From NCBI GenBank assembly GCA_022315425.1, contig JAIUPT010000028.1, positions 558,001-622,000 of the forward strand: a stretch of DNA of 64,000 bases, in the 5' to 3' direction. A program made the position numbers and the translations under genes. Source of the stretch: Pseudevernia furfuracea. Taxonomy: Eukaryota; Ascomycota; Lecanoromycetes; Lecanorales; Parmeliaceae. The notes below the pieces were generated by a model. It was not told where the DNA came from. It saw only the letters and a program-made list of their open reading frames with translations, and ran no database searches. Shown piece after piece: positions 13,934-25,360 of the stretch. Position 1 is the stretch's first letter; every line of letters begins with the position of its first letter.

Positions 13934-14513
13934 GGCTGCGGAAGGTCGTGGAAGCGAAGTGGAATTGTAGAAATTTTGTAGGCGAAAGAAAATTTAAGCA
14001 CAGGAATCTTTAACAAATAACGAATGTGATGATGAGCAGGTACCCGAATGCTTGTGGCAGTGACAGTGATTGGTTCATGGCAGCGTATCAAAATCGTTCA
14101 GATAGAGCGTTTCAAACCAAGCAAAATAGTGAGAGTGACAGAAATTAGTACATCTCTTGGGACAAGAGCAAGTGAAATGTTAGAAAGTAGTCCAGAAGAA
14201 CACACGCTAAGGGGGACTACGAAGATGAAGATGAAGAGCGAAGAGGCTTTGAATCGACAACGTGATTCAAGTTCTGACTACACTAAACAGCAGGTCATTT
14301 TACTGTCTTTGAAGAGTGAAGCTAGGTGGTCATCACTGTTATGTAGAGTGAAGCAATTGAGTGCAAAGCAGTAATTGCTCACTTTTTTCCCCTTAGCGAT
14401 GGCGACGGCATCGGTCCTTTTATTGCCGTAAACAAGCTTCTCCACCTTTCACTTTTCTACGGTGAACACAAAGCTGGACTGTATTTGATAGCATCCATGT
14501 TATATCAAACAGA
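13934..14513. promoter_or_regulatory. Divergent promoter region between dcl1 and the TAP42-like gene
   Basis: These 580 bases separate two divergent start codons and must contain both promoters. I see no recognisable gene or repeat in it and cannot name specific factor sites. Confidence 0.5.
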
Positions 14514-15688
14514 ATGGATCCAGATACAAACATCCGCACTCTGTTTACTTCCGCCAAAATCCAGCGAAAAGAATTGGAATCTTCCCCGATCCCCACCAGT
14601 TCCGTCTACCAAGAAAATCTACAAACAGCTATCACAAGTCTCGAAGACTGTAGGAAGATCGCAGATCGCATATCGCTGTTCAGTCCGAATGAGACTGAAG
14701 ATGACATCTCATCTGGGGACCTACAGTAGCTGCCACGTCCAAGCTGGGCTTGACCAGCATGACTGACAGTCCCCAGATACCTCCTCATCGACTATTACTT
14801 GGCAGACTTAATAATCAAAGACAATGATTCAGATAGGAAGATAGCCCTACGGCGAGCACAGGCGGCCTATGAATGCTATCTCAGCCTCTTGGACACCTAC
14901 AGCATGCTCAATGCTAGGGATAGGAAGCTCTACGAAAGATTCCTCGAGGCCAGAGACGATTTCTCTTTGATCTCTACGACAGACCCTGCAGCGCGCAGAG
15001 ATACGAAAATAGCACGATACAAGCAAGAGAATGAATTGAAGCTCAAGCTTGAAGTTTGCGTCCTTCAGCTCCTACCCAAAGTCTCCTGTTCTAACGCACA
15101 TAGCAGTTCCTCGCCAAAATTCCAATGGAGCTTCAAGGAGACGACACTGCACTCAGAGAGATCGTTCTTGCCGAGATACAATTATGCGTCCACCACACTT
15201 TCCACTCACTCGATATAATCGGCCAAGAGCTCAAGATCCTCGCACTCATGCCTAATACCCCATCGCCGGGACCTGAAAATCGAGCGGCTGACAACCGAGA
15301 ACGAAACGGCCAACGTGGCGATGACTACTCTGACCGCCTAGATCCCTCGCTCTCTCAACTTTTAAATAAAGGAAAGGCAGGGCCCATACTTAGCAAAGAC
15401 GGCAAGCCTCTCAAACCCTTCACCCTTCTCGACAGCCGGCAGACGGTACGAGACGGTGTTTTTAGACCAGATCATAGCTTGCCCACCATGACTATAGATG
15501 AATACCTGGCAGAGGAGAAGAGAAGAGGAGGTATAATAGAAGGGGGAGGGGAGCAATCGGGCAGGCCAGCTGAGCTTGATGAGGATAACCTGGTAAAAGC
15601 GGATATGGAGACAATGAAGTCGAGGGAGTGGGATGAGTTCACAGAGTCAAACCCCAAGGGTAGTGGGAACACTCTGAATCGCGGATAG
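14514..15688 (+). CDS. TAP42: TAP42/IGBP1-like regulator of PP2A-type phosphatases
   Basis: TAP42-family proteins bind the catalytic subunits of PP2A-type phosphatases and link them to TOR signalling. Three exons (14514-14725, 14777-15053, 15107-15688) give 356 residues, the usual family length. Diagnostic stretches are LFSPNETEDDISSGDLQ joined across intron 1 to YLLIDYYLADLI, then IARYKQENELK, a second helical part LAEIQLCVHHTFHSLD, and the C-terminal PFTLLDSRQTVRDGVFRP with MTIDEYLAEE. The tail is acidic and charged with a KSREWDEFTESNPKGSGN ending, also typical. Intron 2 uses a GTTTGC donor, which is weaker than consensus. Confidence 0.94.
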
Positions 15689-15798
15689 CATAGCATAGCA
15701 GAGCGATTCGATTCTAAATCTAGTCTCGAATCAATGCCGTAAAGAGTACCTAGTGCCCGTTGCCAAACTCCGCGCTTTGCACGTCACAACCGACCAGC

Positions 15799-16595
15799 TC
15801 AACCAAGCACCTTCATCTTCTTTTTTTTCTTCCCAGGCTCCTCCTTTGTCTTCTGCTGAAAGTCCCTCCAGCTGCCAATCCTCCCCTCCCTCGTCTGTTC
15901 CCACTGCACCTCATGATCCCTCCTCCTCTTTCTAGACTCAACCTCCTCATCCACCCTTCTCTGCTCCCGGCCCTCCTCCTGCATCTGCGCCTTGATCTGT
16001 TTCCTTCTCCTCTGCTCATTATCCACCAGCACCTCCACCGTCTTCCGTCCCCACGCTTCTCTGAATTCTTTGTTCGGACTCTTTACCTCCTCACTGTCGA
16101 CAGTCAACTTGCGTTCCCGCATAAGCAGCATACGAGCGTCCGCTATGCATTCATCGAGCGTAGTGCGTTGCTTTTCGTCCATGAGTTCAGTCTGGGCTTT
16201 CTTAAGACGATCGAAGGCGTCCGGGGCACGAGGGTTGGAGGTTTTATCGGGATGTATGAGGAGGGATTTCTTCCTGTAGCATAGCTTGATCTCGGATTCT
16301 GGGACACCGGGTTGTAGGTCGAGCACTGCATAGCTGTAGAACACAAATAAGCGGAATCTATCCTGAAGAGCAAAATCCAGTGCATCTTACGCATCTAACT
16401 TGAAGGCTTTGAGTATGCGGTCGATTTCTGCATCCTAGGTACAGGTCAATAAAGGAACGTAATGAGCAGCTGGCTTCGAGGGCATACTTTGTTATATTCA
16501 GCCGCTTCCTTTTCAAGAGCGTCAAGGGCTTCGAGCTCAGCTTTGCCTCCTCCTTCCTCCTTGACTTCTTCTTCCAGCTCTTCTTTGATTGCCAT
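15799..16595 (-). CDS. J-domain protein of the SPF31/DNAJC8 type (spliceosome associated)
   Basis: Three exons (16595-16488, 16434-16391, 16333-15799) give 228 residues. The J domain sits at about residues 50-115 with YAVLDLQPGVPESEIKLCYR and the HPD signature in LLIHPDKTSNPRAP. An acidic, helical N-terminus precedes it and a highly charged basic coiled region with repeated Arg/Lys follows, ending in EEPGKKKKKMKVLG. This arrangement and length match DNAJC8/Spf31, found in spliceosomal preparations; a general Hsp70 co-chaperone role is the alternative. The ATG at 16595 is preferred over an in-frame ATG-like start further upstream because it begins the conserved acidic segment. It shares a 157-base divergent promoter with the DEAD-box helicase gene. 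Confidence 0.88.
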
Positions 16596-16752
16596 AGCTA
16601 TATGAAATGAGTGAGAAACAATACTCAGGCAAGTGCAGAGCATATCGAAGGCATCTTTTGCCTATCTTATCTTAGCGCCATCTCAAAAACGAAGTTATTC
16701 CCGGGCCATGTTTTTGTATGCAGGCCGCGCGACAAATTTTCAAGCATCACCC

Positions 16753-19155
16753 ATGGCTGCTTTGGGAACTGGGCCCAAGAGGGGCTCAAAGTCAAAGTCA
16801 AAGCCCAAATCTGAGGCGCACTCCTTGAAGAGAAAGCGTGACGATGACGATCTGGACGCCCTCAACCAACGAGTCCGTGACATCGACGTCAAGGAAAATG
16901 ACTACGATGCCTTTGCAAGCCTGCCATTGTCACAGCCCACGGCCTCGGGATTGAAAGCGTCTCACTACAAGACCCTCACAGATATACAAAAGCAAGCTGT
17001 GCCCCATGCGCTCAAAGGCTCTGATGTCCTCGGAGCAGCAAAAACCGGCAGCGGAAAGACCCTCGCTTTCCTAGTACCAGTCCTAGAAAACCTCTACCGC
17101 AGAAGCTGGACGGAGTTGGATGGGCTGGGGGCTTTAATACTGTCGCCAACAAGAGAACTGGCTATTCAGATCTTCGAAGTCCTTCGAAAAATTGGACGCT
17201 ACCACACATTCTCTGCTGGCCTGGTCATTGGAGGCAAAAGTCTACAAGAAGAGCGGGAGAGGCTGGGACGTATGAATATACTAGTGTGTACGCCAGGAAG
17301 AATGCTACAGCATATGGACCAAACAGCGGCTTTCGAAGTCGATAATTTGCAAATGCTCGTGCTGGATGAAGCAGATCGAATTATGGACATGGGCTTTCAG
17401 AGAGATGTGGATGCGATTGTGGAACATCTACCGAAAGAGAGGCAGACTCTGCTCTTCAGTGCTACACAGACCAAAAAAGTGTCCGATCTGGCAAGGTTGA
17501 GTTTAAGAGCTCCTGAGTACGTGTCTGTGCACGAGGCCGCTACCAGCGCAACGCCATCAACATTGCAGCAAAACTATGTTGTGACCCCGCTGTTCGAGAA
17601 ACTAGATACCCTTTGGAGCTTCATCCGATCCAATCTCAAGTCCAAGATTCTTGTCTTTTTGTCTTCAGGCAAACAAGTTCGCTTCGTATACGAGGCTTTT
17701 CGACACATGCAGCCTGGTATCCCTCTGCTTCACCTTCATGGGAGACAAAAGCAGACGGCAAGATTAGATATCACTAACAAGTTCTCTGCCTCAAAGAATT
17801 CATGCCTTTTTGCAACCGATGTAGTTGCACGTGGGCTCGATTTCCCAGCTGTGGACTGGGTCATTCAGCTCGACTGTCCTGAGGACGCAGATACTTACAT
17901 TCATCGTGTGGGTAGGACAGCGCGCTACGAGCGAGATGGTAGAGCAGTCCTTTTCCTCGAACCAACTGAGGAAGAAGCGATGATCAAACGCCTGGAGCAG
18001 AAGAAGGTCACCGTCGAGAAGATCAACGTCCGTGAAAAGAAGCAACAATCTATCAAGAACCAAATGCAGAACATGTGCTTCAAAGACCCAGAGTTGAAAT
18101 ATTTAGGGCAGAAAGCTTTCGTCTCGTATGTTAGATCTATACACATACAAAAGGATAAGGAGGTTTTCAAGCTGAATGAATTACCATTGGAAGAGTTTTC
18201 GGCGAGTTTAGGTCTTCCAGGAGCTCCAAAGATCAAATTTCTCAAAGGCGACAATGCAAAGAGTTTGAAGAACGCGCCCAGACAAGCTGTTTCCTCTTCA
18301 GACGATGAGGACGACGGGGACGCGGCCCCTGGTGACGAGTCAACCGCCAAGAAGACTATTACAAGAACGAAATATGACCGAATGTTTGAGCGAACAAACC
18401 AGGACATTCTTACTGATCATTACAGCAAGCTTGTGAATGATGGTCAGGGTCAAAGTAACGATGTCAACGACGCAGACGAGGGCAACGATTTCTTAATCGT
18501 CAAACGGCGCCTGAGCGTTGCTTCAAGCGCTGACAGCGAAGCAGAGGAAAACTTGCTGCTACCAAGACCTGACTCTAGCAAAATGATAGGGAAGACCCCT
18601 ATCAATGTCGACTCCAAACGCAAAGAAAAGCTCCTCAGATCAAAAAAGAAGCTTCTTAAGCTCAAAGAAAAGGGTCAAAAACTCGTATTCGACGAAGACG
18701 GCAATCCTCATCAAATGTATGAATTGGAAAACGAAGATCAATTCAAGCAGCGAGGACCAGTCGATGCACAGAAAGCTAAATTCTTGGAAGAGGAGCAGGC
18801 AAGGTTGCGGACGGCGGACTTGGCAGACAAGCAGGCTGCGAAAGCGAAGAGGAAGGAGAAGAGGGAGAAGAGGAAGGCTAGGGAGGCTGAAGAGGCTGCC
18901 GATGAGGAGGGGAGAACAGCTGTTCTGGTGCCGTTTGATGGAGATATTGGTGAAGATCTGGATGCTCTGTACGCTAGAGACGAGTCTGAAGTGGGCGAGA
19001 TTCGGGAGCCAGTCAAGAAGAGAGCGCGCAAATGGTTCGAGGATGATTCAGATGATGAGAGGAAGTCTAAGGGGAAATGGAAAGGCAAAGATGAGGTACA
19101 AGAGCCTGAGACTTTGGAGGTTCTGGAAGCTATGGCATCTGACTTGCTTGGTTGA
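16753..19155 (+). CDS. DBP4: ATP-dependent RNA helicase DBP4/HCA4 (18S rRNA processing)
   Basis: This single-exon gene encodes an 800-residue DEAD-box helicase of the small-subunit processome, expected in the nucleolus. Motifs in order: Q-motif region LPLSQPTASGLKASHYKTLT, Walker A AAKTGSGKT, PTRELAIQ, TPGRMLQH, DEAD in VLDEADRIMDMGF, SAT in LLFSATQ, then helicase C with TDVVARGLDF and HRVGRTARYERDGRA. The extended C-terminus is charged, with acidic patches and Lys-rich helices, and ends ETLEVLEAMASDLLG, as in DBP4/DDX10. The ATG at 16753 matches the usual N-terminus length; an in-frame ATG at 16708 would add 15 residues. Confidence 0.95.
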   Translation: MAALGTGPKRGSKSKSKPKSEAHSLKRKRDDDDLDALNQRVRDIDVKENDYDAFASLPLSQPTASGLKASHYKTLTDIQKQAVPHALKGSDVLGAAKTGSGKTLAFLVPVLENLYRRSWTELDGLGALILSPTRELAIQIFEVLRKIGRYHTFSAGLVIGGKSLQEERERLGRMNILVCTPGRMLQHMDQTAAFEVDNLQMLVLDEADRIMDMGFQRDVDAIVEHLPKERQTLLFSATQTKKVSDLARLSLRAPEYVSVHEAATSATPSTLQQNYVVTPLFEKLDTLWSFIRSNLKSKILVFLSSGKQVRFVYEAFRHMQPGIPLLHLHGRQKQTARLDITNKFSASKNSCLFATDVVARGLDFPAVDWVIQLDCPEDADTYIHRVGRTARYERDGRAVLFLEPTEEEAMIKRLEQKKVTVEKINVREKKQQSIKNQMQNMCFKDPELKYLGQKAFVSYVRSIHIQKDKEVFKLNELPLEEFSASLGLPGAPKIKFLKGDNAKSLKNAPRQAVSSSDDEDDGDAAPGDESTAKKTITRTKYDRMFERTNQDILTDHYSKLVNDGQGQSNDVNDADEGNDFLIVKRRLSVASSADSEAEENLLLPRPDSSKMIGKTPINVDSKRKEKLLRSKKKLLKLKEKGQKLVFDEDGNPHQMYELENEDQFKQRGPVDAQKAKFLEEEQARLRTADLADKQAAKAKRKEKREKRKAREAEEAADEEGRTAVLVPFDGDIGEDLDALYARDESEVGEIREPVKKRARKWFEDDSDDERKSKGKWKGKDEVQEPETLEVLEAMASDLLG

Positions 19156-19461
19156 TAATGGGTTTGCGAAACAAGTCAACTTCAACCAAAGCAAGTTTGA
19201 AGTCTTTGCATGATTAAATCATTCTGTGACCTACATCTTGCATGTATCTGTATCTCACATCGCCTTGAAGCTAACAACGTCGTCTCGCCACTCTGAAGGC
19301 AAACCTCCCCTGAGGAGATCACGGATACTCTAAGCCCTAATTCCGGGAAGATCCTTGTGCGACCTGACCGACTGACCATTCCGTTCCCAGTACGATATAT
19401 CATTCTCAGATCTTCGTGCCCCTTGCTTGATGGAGTGGGCTTGCTCATTACCAGTCTCGAA
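19156..19461. other. Intergenic region between DBP4 and FAD1
   Basis: About 300 bases between two genes in tandem. No gene is seen; it should contain the 3' end of DBP4 and the promoter of the FAD synthetase. Confidence 0.5.
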
Positions 19462-20387
19462 ATGACAGAGACTGGCATCTCACCCTTCGTCAATGCCCCA
19501 ATCCTAGGACAAGCACTTCCATCCAGCAATGGCGACTCCACCCCTCTCCGCACCCTCTGCGCCGACCTCCACGCCCGCATCACCGTGTTCCTTCAGGAAG
19601 ACGTCCCGACGGAAAGGCTGCGAAACGTGCAAGCACAATGCCGGCACTCCCTCTCCATCATATCTGAAGCTCTAGACCGGTACCCGTGAGTCTGTCCCAC
19701 TCCAATTCACAAAAAAAACAACAACAAACCCCCCCCCTTCCCCCTTCACGTTCTCACGCCCTCAAGAACAGCTGACTCAAGTGTGCAAATGTATTCAGCC
19801 TCGAAACGCTCTCCCTCTCCTACAACGGCGGCAAAGACTGCCTCGTCCTCCTCATCCTCTACCTCTCCCTCCTCTCGACCCACCCCTCCCTCCCCGTCGC
19901 TCTCCCCTCAATCTTGATCCCCCCACCGCACCCCTTCCCCTCGGTCGACGCCTTCATCGCCGCCTCCTCCGCCCGATACCACCTCTCCCTCTCCCAATAC
20001 ACGTCGCCCTCCATGAAATCCGCGTTCGCCGACTACCTCTCCGGCACCGGCCGTTCGATCCACGCCATCATGGTCGGCACGCGGCGCACCGACCCGCACG
20101 GTGCGAAGCTCTCCGCTTTCGACCCCACAGACCATGGCTGGCCCGCGTTCATGAGGGTGCATCCGGTGCTGGAATGGCGCTATGCGGAGGTGTGGGCGTT
20201 TTTGAAGCATTTGGGGGTGGAGTATTGCGCGTTGTATGACGAGGGGTATACGAGTCTGGGCGGCACGAATGATACGAGGCCGAATCCGAAGCTGAGGGTT
20301 GTGGAGGCGGGGAGGGTGTGGTACAGGCCTGCTTATGAGTTGGAGGCGGATGAAGAGGAAAGGTTGGGACGGGAGGGGTTAGGATAG
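19462..20387 (+). CDS. FAD1: FAD synthetase (FMN adenylyltransferase, PAPS-reductase fold)
   Basis: The enzyme transfers AMP from ATP to FMN to make FAD. Two exons (19462-19685, 19799-20387) give 270 residues. The signature is the P-loop-like SYNGGKDCLVLLILYL just after the intron, followed by IMVGTRRTDPHGAKLS and PVLEWRYAEVWAFLKHLGVEYCALYDEGYTSLG, all typical of the fungal Fad1 family. The 113-base intron and the start of exon 2 are strikingly rich in C and T on the plus strand (about 19715-19910). The start was chosen as the first in-frame ATG; the protein is somewhat shorter than yeast Fad1. Confidence 0.93.
19715..19910. repeat. Strand-biased C/T-rich tract across an intron-exon junction
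   Basis: The plus strand here is almost entirely C and T with short A runs, spanning the FAD1 intron end and about 110 coding bases. The coding part encodes many Leu, Ser and Pro codons (CTC, TCC, CCC). The exon itself is read in frame, so this is biased codon use rather than non-coding repeat. Confidence 0.5.
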
Positions 20388-20844
20388 GGCGTGGCTGTGC
20401 ATAGACAATTACGCTGCTCGGGCGTTGAAATATGATGGCATAGATCAATACGATCTAACGATATAAGGGCCGAAGTTTGGTTGAACCGCATCCCATTGCT
20501 TTTCTCTCATCTAGTTAATGTGTAGTATATTAAGTACCAATGCGTATCCTCAAGTCAACCTTCCACTTATCTCCTCCAGCATTATTGAAAGGACAGTCCC
20601 TGTTTCCGACGAGCCAGACTCCCAGAGCTGGCGCCGGCAACCTCCTCCTCTGGATCCTGGCAAAGCAATTACCCGTGCATCCTACCCCTGGTATCCTGGC
20701 CCAAGCTTGCGGACAACTCGAACCCACGCAGATCAGGGTCAGGATACTCCGACACTCTTCTGTGACAATCCTCAAGAAGCGGGAAGGACTTTTGTCACTC
20801 CAGTGACATCGTTGCGCGCCGTAGACAACGGCGATGCTCTTATC
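20388..20844. other. Intergenic region between convergent FAD1 and the Zn2Cys6 gene
   Basis: About 450 bases between two converging genes. Short open frames exist, but they match no family and have no splice support, so I treat the stretch as 3' sequence. Confidence 0.45.
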
Positions 20845-22742
20845 TCAGTGCAACATCTCCCCGATATCCACCCTCCTCCTCTTCTTCCTTTTCCCGCTAT
20901 GCGCACTCTGCGGACTGCTCCTTCCAGGGCTTGGAGTTGACTCAGATCCTTTCCGCCTCCTCACCGGATCCTTCCCTCCCGATGGATCGCTAGTCGGTGC
21001 GGTGCGGATAGGCGGTAGTTGCAGATGGCGAAGACTGTCTTGACGCAGCGACTGGCCTGGGGAGTTTCGGGGTATGTCTGAGCTTCCGCTTGAGCCCGAG
21101 TTTGTGCGTGCGGTGCTGTATACGACAGGTCGCGGTGGTGAGTTGTGCTTGTATTGCGCGAGGCTGTGTGAAGGTTGCAATTGAAGCATTTGTTCGTCTA
21201 GAGATGGGGTTGGGGAGGACAGGATGTAGGGAATGGCGACGTCGGAGGGGCTGTTGCGGTGATGGCCACGGTGGTGGGAATGATGAGGGAGGATTTGCTG
21301 AGGGGGAGACTGATAGTCCCGGACGGAAGATTGCAGGATTGGTGGATTGTGTACAAGCTGCTGTAGAGGAGGCGATTGGACAGCATGCATTGTGCTCGTG
21401 CTTTGAACCAAAGTTAGAACGACAAAATGAGCGCTTTCTTTGGCTAGAGAGATCGAGATCGGGAAGCCTCTTGATTGCTCTCGGGGCAGGCGGAAGGTCC
21501 AGTATTCAGATCGAGTGCGGAAGCCGGCGGTAGCGCGTGCTATATCGAGATGTTCTATAGATGGCATTGATCCGTGTGAGCTTGGACCACCTCGCATGAG
21601 CGATGAATGAGCCGCCTCTCGAAGTTCGGCTCGCATGATGGACTGGAGTCGTTGGATTTTCTCTCTTTCTGCGGGTACGACCAGGTCGAGAAGGGTTTGT
21701 GCTCTAGCAGTGAATGACAACGAGAGTGCACTGCTGAAAGCGCGATTGTGCTGAGCCACGACGAAGTCGGGCGTGAGCAGTACAGTCGGAATATCGAGGT
21801 TGACGAAGTGACTGGTGGGTGGAGATACAGGATAGGATGTCGCTCCTTGCATGTACTGCTGCTGTGAGAACGTAGGATCAGATGTCCTCTGCCGTTGATC
21901 CACAAAGGGTGTTTCAGGTTGCGAGCGCAGCTCTCGATAAGTCTTCGATCTGCGACGGCCAGAGTGCGGGTCCGAGAGACCACCAGCTTGACTAGAATAC
22001 AACTCGCTGTGAGGATATTCAGAGCCGAAGGCCATTTCTCTGACGTTATCTTCTTCTCGCAGGCGCGGCCTGCCTCGCTTCTTGTGTTGCACATCAACAC
22101 AGCTAGCCTGAAACAAGTAAGTACATATCAGGCGATTCGAAACATCAGTCCGCTTCTACTCACCTCTTTGCCTGTTTGAACACACCTGTTGCAAGGTCGC
22201 TTTGTCTCGCACGCCAAGTGCTTCTTCTTGCAGTTCACGCACGCTGAAGGAACGTGGGCCTTTGCTCTTCGCGCAATCCCAGGGGGTCCAGCCACCAACT
22301 GTCCCTCGGGCGAGTCATGGGCATTTGATGAGACCTCATCGTTTGACTCCCCCAACACTGCATGCTTATCGCTGCTCAACTGCAGAGACGTGCCCGACGT
22401 CTCGCGGTCAGTGCTGTTCGGTGTACTCAAGTTAACTCGTACATCCTTCCCCATACTCTCCTTCACGTGAGCCGCTGATTTTCCTGATGTTGATGGACGC
22501 GATGGGGGAGTCAAAGAGTATTGGCGGTGATTGTTGTTGGGGTGACGATGAGAAGGGTCGTCGAACGATGATCGATCAAAGGACCCTGACATCGGCGGAG
22601 AAAGGTAGTTGTTTCCAGATGAGATCCTTTTGTCCCCAAGTGGCGGTAGATGAATTGATAAAGCTTGACAGTTCAAAGAACATCTGGGAGACGACACGAG
22701 CATCTGATGGCCGTGGTTTTTTGGATTGCACAAGGATTGCAT
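20845..22742 (-). CDS. Zn2Cys6 transcription factor with a PAS-like region
   Basis: Two exons (22742-22164, 22107-20845) give 613 residues. The zinc cluster is SACVNCKKKHLACETKRPCNRC near residues 170-195, a CX2CX6CX..CX2C arrangement. The intron falls just after it, and the linker continues into a basic HKKRGRPRLREED stretch resembling an AT-hook or nuclear signal. A central PAS-like part follows (IPTVLLTPDFVVAQHNRAFS, with EREKIQRLQ). The rest is Ser/Pro/Gln/His-rich, as in activation regions, and the end is basic (HSGKRKKRRRVDIGEMLH). It should be a nuclear DNA-binding regulator; its targets cannot be read from the sequence. The start is uncertain: in-frame ATGs exist at 22742 and 22703. 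Confidence 0.88.
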
Positions 22743-25360
22743 GTTGAAGCAAAGTGAGGCGAGCGTGTGTGATTTGGTAAAGAAAATTATGAGTAGTATC
22801 ACGACAGCTGAAGTTGGTCCGGAAGAAGAAAGGTCCTAGACACGCAACCGCCAGTCTGCAAATATAGCTTTCTCGTTCCAAGCTAGCTTCAATGTTCTGG
22901 TGTCGTTGGAGTTGCTAATAGCACAAGCGAGATCGCGATTATGGTGTTTCGAGATATTTCTGTATAGGCAGACGAAATGAAGCTTGACAATAAGGTATTG
23001 CGGTTTAATTCGATATCTTTCCCAGTTACATCACCCGTCGAATCTTTTATGATATAAATTTTCTCTCGTAAACAGCTTTCTGATTCTTACGCTCGGCTAT
23101 TGCTTGGACGAGAAGAAGCTTCTCAAGGGATTCTGTCAAAGCACACCCAATCTAACGGCTAAACAATGTACTCGACTCAATCATTGAACAGAACGAATAT
23201 ACGACGTACCCAAGGCTGGCAAGGGAAAGTGCTCGCGGGGTTCATGCGCATCGAACCACTCTAGGAGAATATTTGCTGGCCTTGCGCGAAAACAGTAGAT
23301 GCCCACGCGCAAACTGCACGAGATTCATGGTACGAGAATAAACCCAGTGTTGGGAGTCACCTACTCCACCACCTGGGAGTATGATGCATGGTTATAGTGC
23401 GTTTCAGGAGGCGTCTGTATCGATTGCACATATGACATCCGACATGCTGTCGGAGAATTGTAGCGAGTAACTGCCGCAAAGCGATGTATGCACGAGCTTT
23501 CTCAAGACTGCTAGGCATGACCTGCAGAATTTGATAGCGGCTCTCAGCCCTCAGCCTCATACCGTTGCGGCCCGTGATTTCTGAAGGGAGCAGGTCACCG
23601 AATGTATGTTCCTGATCATCGATGAAAGCTGTCTTGAAATGGAGATAATTGCTTGTCTAATCTTTTACGACGGGCTGTCATGAGATGATGAGATGGCAGC
23701 CGCATTGTGTCCGACATCTGCAGGTCCGCATCCTTAGTAGTATAGTCTAAAATCAGATCGAGCGATGCTAATGTGGATCATTCCTCTTCACGTCCCCCTT
23801 TACCTAATCCAGACGGCAAAAGGTTGGAAGCGCACGAATATTGCATAATCAAGCATGCGAAGTTCGCGACCTATCGACTATACTTGCTGACTTCTGCTTT
23901 ACCCCAGGCCTGATAAGAAATAAGAAAATTTTGCACTATTCTTAGAAGACACAGGCACGAGAGTAGCAGTGATTCTGGACGGTGATTGGCTTCGACACTG
24001 ATCCTTGACTGTGTGTGGGAAACAACAGTGCTTCCCTTGTGACCTGAGATCGGCTGAATGACAGCGAATGGACCGAGACTCAATCATATAAGCGCGCTTA
24101 AACGTCAATAACTGAAACTGGTCTTGCCGCCAAAAAATCCTTGGTGCGCATCAACTCGAACATCCTTTCCGACCCACTTTATCTTATTTTGGGATGATGG
24201 GATGAAAACAATGACATCGCTCGTGGTCCCTGCTGACCTTTTCTCCGAGAGGCTGACCCACAGGAAACACATCTCAATGTCCAGCGGGAGCCGCTTCCTC
24301 ATCTAACCGTAAGATACTCGCTCGCTGCCTGCACGGCCCATGCCCATCAAGTGATCTCACATCATCGGAATGGACCGTGACGACTTTCATGCCAGGACCT
24401 GGATTCTACATAAAACCCTGACGACACTGGAGAGCTTTGGCCACTCTGCGTGGTGGTAGCCGCAAGGCTCTCGGGCACCGTGGGGTCCCCACTCCCGGGC
24501 CTGTTTGTTTCAAGGTCAGAACCGGCAGGATTGCAGGAAGGGTACATCTTCGATTGCATCTCATGGTTTGAAAGAACACGTCAGAAGAATTTCAATCGGT
24601 CCCTACGTCCAATGATCAGATTTCCTTCACATTTATATCCTCTCGTTTCATTTCCACCAATGTCCCGAGCGCTGTTAGATTAAACTTGCTCACACATTTA
24701 TGGTTGAACGCATGAAAAGGCAATGGGACAGAACATGCGTCCCTGGAGCTGATCTTCGCTTTAAGCTTTGACCATTCCTAGCCCATGTAGGAGAAAAGAA
24801 AATAATCTGGCAAAGCGATTGTTGAAAGCGTAGAATTCCTGTTCTACACGAGCCAGCGAGAACAGGCGGAATATGTCGGCGCGTATTCACGAACCGCCGG
24901 TGCGAGAGAGCTAGGAAAAAAAGGCAAACCGGATCGCGGAATGCGTAGATCAATCAGATCTAGCCGGCAGGACTGGATGTTTCATTCCCCTACTGTAAAA
25001 TTTTCCGTCTTCGAGGCACTAGAAGTCGAAAAATGCCTCTTCCCCTTTCGAAATGAAGCGCTGGCATCAACGGAAATCTGAAGAGCATTGGCGGCAGCTA
25101 ACGTGTGAGGCAAGTTGTTGTTCTGGCTCAAAGCCCATCTGACTGTTCATTGCCGATAGGAAATGTGAAGAAACGCTGCTCAAGATGACCTTAGTGTGAG
25201 GCATTTCTGGAGGGCCGAAGGAGGAAAAAAGTCATGCCAATCTTATGAGAATTATAGCAGTATTCAAATTATCTCGGCGGGCTTGATATCCTTGATTCCT
25301 TGTCGGCGAACACTGCCAGGAGTTGGCGATAAAATCTGCCGTAGCTTGTCCCTATGATTC
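22743..25360. other. Gene-poor 2.6 kb region between the Zn2Cys6 gene and NUP49
   Basis: Only short open frames occur on both strands. None has recognisable motifs, plausible splice partners or low-complexity coding signature. I also see no tRNA-like A and B boxes. The left part should be the long promoter and leader of the zinc-cluster gene. An unannotated non-coding RNA cannot be excluded. Confidence 0.45.

Noticed and set aside
20518..21043. Short plus-strand frames over the 3' part of the zinc-cluster gene
   Set aside because: They overlap its coding sequence and show no family features or splice support.
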